Position numbers and translations under genes: made by a program. Below the pieces are notes generated by a model. It was not told the DNA's origin, searched no databases, and was given only the letters and a program-made list of their open reading frames with translations. 64,000 nucleotides of DNA, taken from Bin5 sp034422415. Lineage in GTDB: Bacteria > Chloroflexota > Anaerolineae > Caldilineales > Caldilineaceae. How positions within the stretch are numbered: position 1 is the stretch's first letter; the number at the start of each line of letters is the position of its first letter. Shown piece by piece: positions 42,605 through 50,559 of the stretch. The DNA is taken from assembly GCA_965202955.1 (NCBI GenBank), contig OZ241871.1:4774001-4838000 (forward strand). Reading direction: 5' to 3'.

Positions 42605-43534
42605 ATGGTACAGAATATCGGCAGTGCAGGTGAGGTTCAGAGTGACCCGCGGGCATCGGCTAAGTCGACGCCCGCGGTCAGTCGCAGCAGCACATTTTTT
42701 CACTCGCTGGCTTTCGTATTGGGTTTTGGAGCTATCTTTACGCTTTTGGGCTCCGCCGCCGGCCTCATTGGGCAGAATCTGAATGAATACCTGCCTTTCG
42801 TACAGAAGCTCGGTGCATTGCTTCTCCTCGTTTTCGGGTTGACGACTCTGGGGGTCCTGGGGTGGATCGTCAGGCGAATCCAGGCGAACGCCAAGCTGTC
42901 GGCAAATCCGGCCGTTGTCGCGTTGGTGGATATCCTGAGCTTTCTCAATGCGCTGATGTACACCGAGCGCCGCGTGACCGAATTGCACAAGGTGAAGCGG
43001 AGTTGGGGCTATCTCAGCAGCGCGCTCATGGGGGTCAGCTTCAGCGCCGGCTGGGTACCTTGTGTCGGCCCGATCCTGGCGAGCATTCTCTTCCTGGCCA
43101 GCGACAGCGCGACCGTCGCCGAGGGCGCCTTGCTGCTTGCGATTTACAGCCTAGGGCTGGGCCTGCCCTTCCTGATCACCGGGGCGGCCTTCAGCCGCGC
43201 GACGCTGGTCCTGCGCCGCCTCAATCGGCACGCAAATATTGTCAGCATCGTCAGCGGCATCTTCCTTCTCTATGTGGCCTGGCTGCTGTGGAGCGACCAG
43301 CTTACCATGCTGGCGTCGCAGTTCTCGTTCCTGAATCAGTGGGTCTTCCTGTTGGAGGGCAGCGTCTCACAGACGGTGGAGGTCAATGCCGCCTTCAACA
43401 GCGGCGCTCTGAGCGCGGCCCCGCTTTCGTTCGTCGCCGGGGTCATCAGCTTCATCAGCCCGTGCGTACTGCCGCTCATCCCGGCCTATATCGGCTACCT
43501 GAGCGGTGCGGCGCTCTCGGGCGGGCAGAACTGA
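42605..43534 (+). CDS. CcdA-like thiol-disulfide transporter, circularly permuted
   Basis: A 309-residue protein of the CcdA/DsbD membrane family. The usual order starts with a helix ISPCVLPLIPAYIGYLSG. Here the protein starts with the second-helix block (FFHSLAFVLGFGAIFTLLG), continues through helices 3 to 6, including the other active cysteine (GWVPCVGPILASILFLAS), and ends with the missing first-helix block (VAGVISFISPCVLPLIPAY, then SGGQN and stop). Each active-site Cys occurs once. An even number of crossings lies between the new and old ends, so every helix keeps its orientation. It should pass reducing power to the TlpA-like protein encoded next. Confidence 0.82.
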   Translation: MVQNIGSAGEVQSDPRASAKSTPAVSRSSTFFHSLAFVLGFGAIFTLLGSAAGLIGQNLNEYLPFVQKLGALLLLVFGLTTLGVLGWIVRRIQANAKLSANPAVVALVDILSFLNALMYTERRVTELHKVKRSWGYLSSALMGVSFSAGWVPCVGPILASILFLASDSATVAEGALLLAIYSLGLGLPFLITGAAFSRATLVLRRLNRHANIVSIVSGIFLLYVAWLLWSDQLTMLASQFSFLNQWVFLLEGSVSQTVEVNAAFNSGALSAAPLSFVAGVISFISPCVLPLIPAYIGYLSGAALSGGQN

Positions 43535-43552
43535 GTAGGCTAGGATATCGCG

Positions 43553-44149
43553 ATGAGAAGAATCCCGGCTTTCCTGCTGGTCCTGTTCCTGGTTGCGTTG
43601 CCGGTCGCTGCCTGCGCGGCCGACGGGCCCACCGATAGTGCAGACGACGGTTTTGTCGCAACGCCCCTCGAGGAGTTCCCAGTCGAGTTGGGCGGCGGCT
43701 TTCCCTCAGCCGACCGCGTCGAAGAGGGCGATAACGCCGCCGGCGATCCTGCCTCCAACTTCGCATTCCTCCTGGCCGACGGCCGCGGCGCTGACCTGGC
43801 TTCATTGCAGGGCAAACCGGTTGTCCTCAACTTCTGGGCCACGTGGTGCGGCCCCTGTCGAGCCGAGATGCCGGAACTGATTGCCCTCCACGAGGAAAAT
43901 CCCAATGTTGTCGTGCTTGAGGTCAACGTCCGCGAGAAGTCGGACGCGATCGAGGAATTTGCCTCCGAGTTCGGCATGAACATGCCGGTCATACTGGACC
44001 CGGACGGCGCAATCTCCCGCGCCTACGGCGTCCGCAACATGCCCACGACCGTTTTCATCAGGGACGACGGCACAATCGACGCCCGCTGGGCCGGTCTACT
44101 CACCGGTGAACAGCTGGCCGAATTTGTCGAACAGGTCATGTCTCAGTGA
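43553..44149 (+). CDS. TlpA/ResA-like thioredoxin lipoprotein
   Basis: A 198-residue exported reductase. The signal has a lipobox-like VALPVAAC. The thioredoxin domain is residues about 65-198: PVVLNFWATWCGPCRAEMPEL carries the WCGPC active site, and MPTTVFIRDDG has the cis-proline. ResA and CcmG family members reduce apocytochrome c haem-site cysteines. It follows the CcdA-like gene by 18 bp, its likely electron donor. The stop overlaps the next start (GTGA). Confidence 0.88.
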   Translation: MRRIPAFLLVLFLVALPVAACAADGPTDSADDGFVATPLEEFPVELGGGFPSADRVEEGDNAAGDPASNFAFLLADGRGADLASLQGKPVVLNFWATWCGPCRAEMPELIALHEENPNVVVLEVNVREKSDAIEEFASEFGMNMPVILDPDGAISRAYGVRNMPTTVFIRDDGTIDARWAGLLTGEQLAEFVEQVMSQ

Positions 44150-44433
44150 GCGGCCCGATGCAGGTGACCTTGTTCAGCAAACTCAACTGCCAACTCTGCG
44201 ACGCGCTGAAATATGAGTTGCTGGACCTGCAGGTCGAGTATGGATTCGCGTTTGAAGAGCATTTGGTGGAGGAGGAGCCGGGCCACGACGAGGAAGGGAG
44301 GCTGCTTGTACCGTTTGTGGACGTCGAAAGGCCTGACGGGTCATCGATCCGCTTCGACTTTCCGGTGAAGCAGCCTGAGTTGCGCCGCGCCATCCGCGCC
44401 GAGATGGGACGACAGACCGACACGGGAACGTGA
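44146..44433 (+). CDS. Glutaredoxin-like small redox protein
   Basis: A 95-residue protein with a thioredoxin-fold start VTLFSKLNCQLCDALK and CxxC in NCQLC, then VPFVDVERPDG at the cis-Pro region. It matches the DUF836/glutaredoxin-related group. It could start at GTG 44146 (4-bp GTGA overlap with the upstream stop) or ATG 44158. Its place in the cytochrome c operon suggests a thiol role. Confidence 0.72.
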   Translation: MSGPMQVTLFSKLNCQLCDALKYELLDLQVEYGFAFEEHLVEEEPGHDEEGRLLVPFVDVERPDGSSIRFDFPVKQPELRRAIRAEMGRQTDTGT

Positions 44434-45098
44434 GCCGTTCGATGGAATCGCAGCGCCGCCATCCGCCGCCGGACCATGTTCAGACGGCGCTCGCCCGCCG
44501 CGTTGACGGCGTCGTCATCTGGATTGCGCGCCACTGGCTGGCTCTTTTCAACTCGGTTGTGGGGGTCTATTTGCTCCTGCCGGTCCTGGCTCCGGCGCTC
44601 GCCAGCGCCGGTCTGACCGTGCAGGCCTCGCTCATCTACTCCGCCTACTCGGTGACCTGCCACCAGTTGCCCGACCGCAGTTATTTCCTGTTCGGCGAAC
44701 GGCCACTGTATAGTCTTTCTGCATTGCAGGCGGAGGGCCTTGACGAGGAAGCGGGACTGTTTCAGCGGCGACAGTTCCGCGGAAGCGAGGTCAGCGGCTA
44801 CAAGATCGCGATCTGCCAGCGGGACGTTGCCATCTACGGCTCGGTCGTGCTGGCCGGACTGCTCTTCGGGCTGCTGCGCAGGCGGCTGCGCGCGCCGAGC
44901 CTGAAGGTCTACCTGCTCCTTCTGGTCCCCATGGCCCTCGACGGCTTGAGCCAGCTCTTCGGCCTGCGCGAGAGCAACTGGTGGCTGCGCACGGTGACGG
45001 GAGGGCTCTTCGGCGGCGCCTCGGTCTGGCTGGCCTACCCTTACCTGGATGCGGCGATGCGGGATGTGATACGTACTGAGGAGATGCTGGCGAGGTAA
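44430..45098 (+). CDS. DUF2085 membrane protein
   Basis: A 222-residue protein with about four to five TM helices. Conserved family residues are present: VTCHQLPDRSYFLFG and AICQRDVAIYGS. Metal or cofactor binding is likely at these Cys/His sites, but the function is unknown. The GTG start overlaps the glutaredoxin stop by 4 bp. It is the last gene of the cytochrome c operon, and the following gene (hepT) is convergent, 5 bp away. Confidence 0.78.
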   Translation: MSRSMESQRRHPPPDHVQTALARRVDGVVIWIARHWLALFNSVVGVYLLLPVLAPALASAGLTVQASLIYSAYSVTCHQLPDRSYFLFGERPLYSLSALQAEGLDEEAGLFQRRQFRGSEVSGYKIAICQRDVAIYGSVVLAGLLFGLLRRRLRAPSLKVYLLLLVPMALDGLSQLFGLRESNWWLRTVTGGLFGGASVWLAYPYLDAAMRDVIRTEEMLAR

Positions 45099-45103
45099 TC
45101 CGC

Positions 45104-45475
45104 CTAGGGCCGGTCGCCGGGAACGGGCCGGCCGGGGTCTCTGCCGACGATTGCTTCCAGTTGCTCGACCAGAGGCGGCATTTCATTCTTGACCGTATCC
45201 CACATTCTGTCCAAGATTATGGCGTCATAGCCATGAACCACCCGGTTCCGCATGCCGATAATCTGCGCCCATGGGATTTCCGGATGCCGTTGCTGCGTAG
45301 CTGATGAAACTCTTCTGGCTGCTTCTCCAACGATTCCAACTAGCCTCTCAAGCGCGAGCCGCAACACTCTGTCGTCCGCCAGGTCGACTGCGTTTGTCTC
45401 CCCCAGCAGTTCGATGGCTTCCTCGGCGTAAACCAGCATATCTACTAAGCTGACCCGATCATCCCGCTTGGTCAT
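45104..45475 (-). CDS. hepT: HepT-like ribonuclease toxin (DUF86)
   Basis: A 123-residue all-helical HEPN protein. The RNase motif RNRVVHGYD (Rx4HxY) is intact near residue 88. The upstream gene encodes the cognate MntA nucleotidyltransferase, overlapping it by 17 bp. In characterised pairs MntA adds AMP to the Tyr of this motif and so neutralises the toxin. The start at 45475 was chosen because the fold begins MTKRDDRVSLVDML; the frame is open further upstream. Confidence 0.88.
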   Translation of the reverse strand: MTKRDDRVSLVDMLVYAEEAIELLGETNAVDLADDRVLRLALERLVGIVGEAARRVSSATQQRHPEIPWAQIIGMRNRVVHGYDAIILDRMWDTVKNEMPPLVEQLEAIVGRDPGRPVPGDRP

Positions 45476-45827
45476 ACACCACCTCCGCTGATCCAAGTAT
45501 CTCTTCCCTAAGCAACCAGTTGGGACTGTTCTCGACGCCTGCAAAAGTGTGCATATCTGCTCTTCGTCCCAAAATGATACCTAACTCAGCTTCCATTCTC
45601 CCGAGCGCGAAGTAGCCGACACGTGCCTCAGGCGCAAATTCGACCAGGACATCGACATCACTCTCGGGCGCGAAGTCGTCCCGCAGCACGGAACCGAATA
45701 GCGCCAAGCGAACGACCTGGTTACGCTGGCAGAATGCCGTAATCTTCTCGGTGGGGAGTTCGATTTGTGCTTTCACGAGCGGACTGCTGCCTTCGGGCCT
45801 CGCCCTGACTACGTGCTTGCTCCTCAT
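45459..45827 (-). CDS. mntA: MntA-type nucleotidyltransferase antitoxin
   Basis: A 122-residue minimal nucleotidyltransferase. The motif is LALFGSVLRDDFAPESDVDVL (GSx10DxD), with a third Asp candidate in the RRADMHTF strand. It adenylylates HepT toxin. It overlaps hepT by 17 bp, antitoxin first, which is the usual order. It sits between the adenine methylase gene and hepT on the same strand. Confidence 0.88.
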   Translation of the reverse strand: MRSKHVVRARPEGSSPLVKAQIELPTEKITAFCQRNQVVRLALFGSVLRDDFAPESDVDVLVEFAPEARVGYFALGRMEAELGIILGRRADMHTFAGVENSPNWLLREEILGSAEVVYDQAG

Positions 45828-45864
45828 CAGAGACTGATTAACGTTGTCGCCTTGCTCATGTCTC

Positions 45865-46824
45865 TCAATAGTTCGTAATCAACAGTTCCGTTATCGGCCC
45901 GCGTTTTGCGCCGTTGCTGTTGATCCGGCGGCTCGCTACCACTTTATTGATGCTGAAACCGGCATAGAGTTCTTCGAAAAACATGTCCTGTGGATTCTCG
46001 TTGTGCGGGTCCGAATTGCTTAGCATGAGCTTGGCGCCGGCGCTGCCCAGCTCCTGGTAGAAGCCCGCCAGACGGCGTTGCTCAGCGTCGTTGAAACGGT
46101 TCTTGTAATAGGCGTTGAAGCTGGCGGTGCGGCTGATTGGGCGGTAGGGAGGATCCAGATAGACGAAGGTCCTCTCGTCTACGAAACCCTTGCAGTCGGT
46201 GAAATCACCGAAGTGGATCTCTGCGTTTTGAAACGAGTGCGAAACGGAGCGCAGGTTGGACGCGTCACAGATTGTTGGGTTGCGGTAGTTGCCGAAGGGC
46301 ACGTTGAAGTCGCCGCGAGAGTTGACCCGGTAGAGCCCGTTGAAGCATGTCCGATTCAGAAAGATGAGGCGGGCTACGTGGAGCGCCGCGTCATGGTGCA
46401 ACATGGTACCGTCGTTGCGGCTCCGGCTTCGGTTGAATTTCTGCCGGACTTCATAGAAGAACTCTTTCTGGCCGCCAGCGTTCAAGCTGTAATAATGTCG
46501 CTGGATCTCCAACAGGCGATGGATCAGCGCCTCGACCTGCTGCTGAATGGTTCGGTAGGCCAGGATAAGGTCCTCGTTCATGTCGGAGATGAAGCATTCG
46601 CGCACGCCGAACCGGTTGGCGATCGAAAAGAAGACCGCGCCGCCGCCGATAAAGGGCTCGGCGTACTTGGTTATGCGGCCTTCTCTCAGTTCCGCGGGCA
46701 GGTGTCTTCCAATCTGGTCCAGAAGTTGCCCTTTGCCGCCGGCCCATTTGAGGAAGGGTCTCGCGCCCGGGCCGCGGCTTTGTGAGAAGGGGTATGCGAG
46801 CTGTATTGGGTAAGAGCCGGTCAT
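45865..46824 (-). CDS. D12-class N6-adenine DNA methyltransferase (Dam/DpnM-like)
   Basis: A 319-residue methyltransferase. FLKWAGGKGQLL and EPFIGGGAVFF form the SAM site (FxGxG motif), and VYLDPPYRPIS is the DPPY catalytic motif. The order (SAM motif before DPPY) and the target-recognition helix (RLIFLNRTCFNGLYRVN) fit the alpha class that methylates GATC or similar sites. No restriction enzyme gene is next to it, so it is solitary here. It is upstream of the MntA/HepT pair. ATG 46824 is preferred to 46842. Confidence 0.87.
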   Translation of the reverse strand: MTGSYPIQLAYPFSQSRGPGARPFLKWAGGKGQLLDQIGRHLPAELREGRITKYAEPFIGGGAVFFSIANRFGVRECFISDMNEDLILAYRTIQQQVEALIHRLLEIQRHYYSLNAGGQKEFFYEVRQKFNRSRSRNDGTMLHHDAALHVARLIFLNRTCFNGLYRVNSRGDFNVPFGNYRNPTICDASNLRSVSHSFQNAEIHFGDFTDCKGFVDERTFVYLDPPYRPISRTASFNAYYKNRFNDAEQRRLAGFYQELGSAGAKLMLSNSDPHNENPQDMFFEELYAGFSINKVVASRRINSNGAKRGPITELLITNY

Positions 46825-46909
46825 GGCGGTCAACAGGCACAAAGATGGCAGTTTCCCGACACATTATCGCACAGTTGATCCTCCATTTCAATTGGTTGGC
46901 ACACTCCGG

Positions 46910-49072
46910 CTAGGGCTGAACGATCACCTCTTCGCTCATAACACGGCCTTCTTCAACAAGGAGCGCGACCCCGCCGCCGTCGAGCGCGCCGTCGGTGACG
47001 TCGAATAGCGGTTCGGCGATGCTGTCGATGGCGGCCTGGATGCGGTCGCCGGTGACGCGCAGCAAAAAGGTGTGGGTCCCGCCGAACGTCCAGGCGAAGG
47101 GTGCCTCGGCGAGAACGGTATCGCCGTCGAGGGCGCGAACGAGCCGGGCGACTCCGTTTCCGCCGGCGCCGCGGCAGAGGAGCAGGGCGTAGTAGCGTCT
47201 CATGCCCTGGACGCGTGCGGCAACGCCCGCGGCCTCGCAGAGGTGCAAAGTGATTTCGGACTGGACGGCGTAGTCGCGCCATTCGCGCGTGCCGGTCATG
47301 AGGAGGCCGCGGCCGCGGTTCTGCACGATGCGGAACGCCTCCGGCCAGCGGGAATCGTAGCTGTCGACACCGTCTACCCAGGCCCGGCGCCACATCTGGG
47401 GCGTTGACGAAGGGTGGTTGCGGTCGGTCGGGGCGTCCGGTCGGCTGAATACGGCGTTCGGTTCACCCGCCCACGTCAGGTAGTCGAGATAGATGGTACC
47501 CTGCGTGCGTTCGCGGCTGCTGATCGCTACTCCTATCTCCGCGATCGGCTCGTTGCCGGCGCTGTCCAGCGGCCAGGCAAAGGTATGGCGTGCGCCCGGT
47601 TCGAGCATACGCGAGGGTCCGTGGACCAGGGTCAGCCGGTCGTCCTGTGCGCAGTATCGCCGCAGGAAGAGGCCCGCTTCTACTGCTTGCTCGTTGCCGG
47701 AGCCGGCCTGCAGCGCGGCTGTAACCGTCTGGCCGGGGTAGAGAGAAGGCGAGGCGAGGAGAGCGTAGCCGCGTTGCTCGAAGTATTCGGCAGCCTGCTT
47801 GGAGGGGATAAAGGTGTGTGTAGCGGCGCGCGCCACCCGCCCGGTGGCCACGCCGTTGAAGTGGAACGCCAGGCTGCGGCTGCCGTTCAGGCTGTGGCCG
47901 ACCGCGTTCTCAAGTCTCAAGGTCCCGCGGCAGGCCGCGCCCTCGTCGGGCATGAATCCCTGCACTGAGCCGGGCAGCTCGAAATGGTAGCGCGCGCCCT
48001 CCTTGGGCGCGATGGCAGGCTTCTGCGCCAGCGCGCGACCCATGTTGGCAACGCGGATGCTCTCGGTCGCGGCGTCGGTGACGGCGCGGCCGCCGTCGGC
48101 TGTCGGCAGGTAGAGGCGGTCGGCGACGGGCCCGCGAAGGTCGGCTCCGCTCTCGATGCCGGCGAGGCCGTTCTTGATGCCGAGAAGACAGCCGACATTG
48201 CCTGAATTACAGTCGGTGTCCCAGCCGCTGGTGTTGACGATCATGAGAGACTTCTGGAGGTCATCGTCCCCGTGGAGCAGCGCGTGGATGATAAGGGCGT
48301 GGTTTGGAACCATGTGGCAGTTGCCGCCGTACTTGTCGTAGCCGAAGTTGGCGGCTATCAGCTCGCGGGTCGCGCGCCAGTCATCGCCGTTGGTCGCGTG
48401 CCATTCACGAATCTGGTCGATCATGGTACGGATGAGCGAGTCGGTGGGGATTACCGATAGGCCCGTGTCGATCAGACGGTTGATGTCGCTCTCGACAAAG
48501 GCATGCGCCTCCATTGCGGCGAGGACCTGCACGCCGTGGATGGCGACGCCGTCGTGGGAGACGCTGGCGGCCTTGCGCGCCAGGTCGGCAGCGAGCCCCG
48601 GGTCGCCCGGGGCAACCATGGCCCAGCCGTCGATGAAGATCTGGGCGCCGATCTGCTCGGCCACTACTTGGCCGTTGAGCGCGGCCGAGCCGCTGCGGGG
48701 CGCGGGGATGCCCTCCTTGAGGCGCAGAAATGCGGTGTGTTCGGTCGAGTTGCCCATGCCGCCCCACCAGAGGATGGTGCGTTCCTCGATGATGTAGTTG
48801 AGCCAGCTCTGGCCGATCTGCGCGGGCGTGATGTGGCGGCTGTTTCCGTAGTCTGGCAGGGCGCGCAGGAAGGTGAAGGTGCCCGAGATGTCGTCGTCGG
48901 TGACGATGAGGGGCACGTCGAACTCTTCGTGGACGTAATAGTTGACCTCGCCGAACCGTTCGCTCAGCATCTCGTAGGTCCAGCCTTCGAAGGGTCGGCC
49001 GAGGTAGACGCCGATCAGTTTGCCGAGGACGCCGGCGTAGACGCGCTCAGTGTAGTCGAATGGGATTGTCAT
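46910..49072 (-). CDS. ADP-ribosylglycohydrolase-family protein with C-terminal sugar-binding-like region
   Basis: A 720-residue protein. Residues 1-400 have the ARH fold: GVLGKLIGVYLGRPFEG, VTDDDISGTFTFLRAL (Mg-binding TDD), NTSGWDTDCNSGN (second metal site). Residues about 410-720 are a beta-rich extension resembling laminin-G/concanavalin-like glycan-binding domains (TRSLAFHFN-type strands, LEPGARHTFAWPLDSAG). ARH enzymes remove ADP-ribose or related groups; many bacterial relatives lie in sugar-use clusters, as here, and may act on other N-glycosides. The start at 49072 follows AGGAG. Confidence 0.82.
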   Translation of the reverse strand: MTIPFDYTERVYAGVLGKLIGVYLGRPFEGWTYEMLSERFGEVNYYVHEEFDVPLIVTDDDISGTFTFLRALPDYGNSRHITPAQIGQSWLNYIIEERTILWWGGMGNSTEHTAFLRLKEGIPAPRSGSAALNGQVVAEQIGAQIFIDGWAMVAPGDPGLAADLARKAASVSHDGVAIHGVQVLAAMEAHAFVESDINRLIDTGLSVIPTDSLIRTMIDQIREWHATNGDDWRATRELIAANFGYDKYGGNCHMVPNHALIIHALLHGDDDLQKSLMIVNTSGWDTDCNSGNVGCLLGIKNGLAGIESGADLRGPVADRLYLPTADGGRAVTDAATESIRVANMGRALAQKPAIAPKEGARYHFELPGSVQGFMPDEGAACRGTLRLENAVGHSLNGSRSLAFHFNGVATGRVARAATHTFIPSKQAAEYFEQRGYALLASPSLYPGQTVTAALQAGSGNEQAVEAGLFLRRYCAQDDRLTLVHGPSRMLEPGARHTFAWPLDSAGNEPIAEIGVAISSRERTQGTIYLDYLTWAGEPNAVFSRPDAPTDRNHPSSTPQMWRRAWVDGVDSYDSRWPEAFRIVQNRGRGLLMTGTREWRDYAVQSEITLHLCEAAGVAARVQGMRRYYALLLCRGAGGNGVARLVRALDGDTVLAEAPFAWTFGGTHTFLLRVTGDRIQAAIDSIAEPLFDVTDGALDGGGVALLVEEGRVMSEEVIVQP

Positions 49073-49132
49073 TGGCTCCTGCCTGCTAGAGGGCGGCGCC
49101 TTCCTGGAACGGGAGGGCACTGTTTTGGAACG

Positions 49133-49475
49133 CTATTGCTGTGACAACTCGACCGGGATGGTTCCGGTCAACTCATTGTTGGCAAGATACAGTCCCAACA
49201 GATTCGAGAGAACCGCCAGCTCGACTGGAATCCTTCCCGACAACTCATTCTGAAAAAGATGGAGGTCAAGCAAGTTGGCGAGGTTGCCCAATTCGGGCGG
49301 AATAGGTACGGAGAGCGCATTGTCGTTGAGGATGAGCGCGCGCAGATTGGAAAGACGGCCAAAGCTCCGCGGGTATGCCTCCTGTCAGTGCGTTGTTCTT
49401 CAGGTCCAGACCCTTCAGGAGGACCAAATCCCCCAGCTCGGCCGGGAGATCACGCGGACGGCACCATCTGCTGGC
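49133..49475 (-). pseudogene. Frameshifted leucine-rich-repeat gene fragment
   Basis: Starting near 49475 the reverse strand encodes DLPAELGDLVLLKGLDLKNN and ALTGGIPAEL, then continues in the next frame as RLSNLRALILNDNALSVPIP, PPELGNLANLLDLHL, NELSGRIPVELAVLSNLL and NELTGTIPVELSQQ, stop at 49133-49135. An extra base at 49361-49363 causes the shift. There is no credible start codon, so it is a remnant. It has the same repeat type (xLxxLxLxxNxLSGxIPxEL) as the RecQ-LRR protein at 52.7-56.3 kb, but a higher GC content. Confidence 0.75.
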
Positions 49476-49480
49476 GCTGG

Positions 49481-50236
49481 CTATTCGTAATCAGGCCAGT
49501 AGAACTCCCGCTTGGTCGGGTCGTCGTAGCCGTCCATCCACAGGTTCTTGAGGCCGCGCGTCTTAATCGCGGCCTCGACGATGGCGCGATTGAAGTCGCC
49601 CACTAGCTCGTGCTGCAAGTACTCGTCAACCGGCATCCACAGACACTCGTCGATCTCCCAGTCGTCGCGCTCGATTTCTTCGGTCAGCGGCGAAAGTCGG
49701 CAGATGAAGTAGATATCCGACTTGCCGTAGCGGTAGCCGTGCCAGTGGCGCCAGCAGACGACCGCTTCGAACTCGGTCTCCACACCGGTCTCTTCGTAGA
49801 CTTCGCGAATGACCGCCGCGGCCAGGTGTTCGCCGGGGTGGAGCGCGCCGCCGGGCAGCTTGTAGTAGGGCCGCGCCGATCCGCGGTGCCGCTCGGAGAC
49901 GACCAGCAGATCACGCCGTTCGTTGATGACGACGCCGCCGGCGCCGATGTAGTGTGTGGCGTAGCCGGGGACCAGGGTGTCTTCCTGCAGTTTGCGAACG
50001 AGCTGCACATAGTTGGGCTCGGTGTGGTGAAAGACGAAACCGGCCGCGGTCGCGATCGGGACCAGCGCGGCCCGCTCTATTGGCAGATGCAGCCAGACAA
50101 GAAAGCGGGCGTCCTGGACCCACTTCACCAGCGAGGCGGACAGGTCCTGCTCAAAGACGGCTGCATCATCGGGCAGTTCATCGGTGTTGATCTCGATGCC
50201 GTTGAAGCGGTTGACAGCGTGTGGCAGAATGTTCAT
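49481..50236 (-). CDS. Nudix hydrolase, NUDT6-like
   Basis: A 251-residue enzyme. The N-terminal domain (about 8-100: FNGIEINTDELPDD, WVQDARFLVWLHLPIERA, GFVFHHTEPNYVQLVR) is the one found in NUDT6-like proteins. The Nudix box GGALHPGEHLAAAVIREVYE (Gx5Ex7REVxEExG) is complete and continues EETGVE. It hydrolyses a nucleoside diphosphate linked to another group; the substrate is not predictable. ATG 50236 was chosen because the conserved N-terminus starts soon after; the longer frame to 50350 is not supported. Confidence 0.85.
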   Translation of the reverse strand: MNILPHAVNRFNGIEINTDELPDDAAVFEQDLSASLVKWVQDARFLVWLHLPIERAALVPIATAAGFVFHHTEPNYVQLVRKLQEDTLVPGYATHYIGAGGVVINERRDLLVVSERHRGSARPYYKLPGGALHPGEHLAAAVIREVYEETGVETEFEAVVCWRHWHGYRYGKSDIYFICRLSPLTEEIERDDWEIDECLWMPVDEYLQHELVGDFNRAIVEAAIKTRGLKNLWMDGYDDPTKREFYWPDYE

Positions 50237-50559
50237 GGGTTCATCCTGTGGAATTGAAACTGGCTTGCAAAAGGGGTCGCCCCATGACTTCCGCCACCTG
50301 CACGCGTTTGCAGACGCGGACTCATGGGACAAACGAACTCGTAGTTGCATTGGTTCCTGAAACGGTGTGAATTCAGACGTCTTGACTTTCTATACGAAAT
50401 TTGAATCGCAGTTGGGATAGGGCAGTGCCATTTGTGCCAGCGGATGACGCGGTGCAAACTATTCTAGTCTTCACGGCAGCACAGATCAAGTGAACTATAC
50501 GGCCAGTTCTCGGAGCAGGTGTCAGTCGCGGGAGCCGGTTCGCACACAGAGGAACGAGA
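50237..50559. other. Intergenic region between divergent Nudix and dehydrogenase genes
   Basis: 323 bp between divergent starts. It has lower GC than its neighbours. I see no gene. The 2-hydroxyacid dehydrogenase ATG (50560) follows GAACGAGA without a strong Shine-Dalgarno. Confidence 0.4.
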
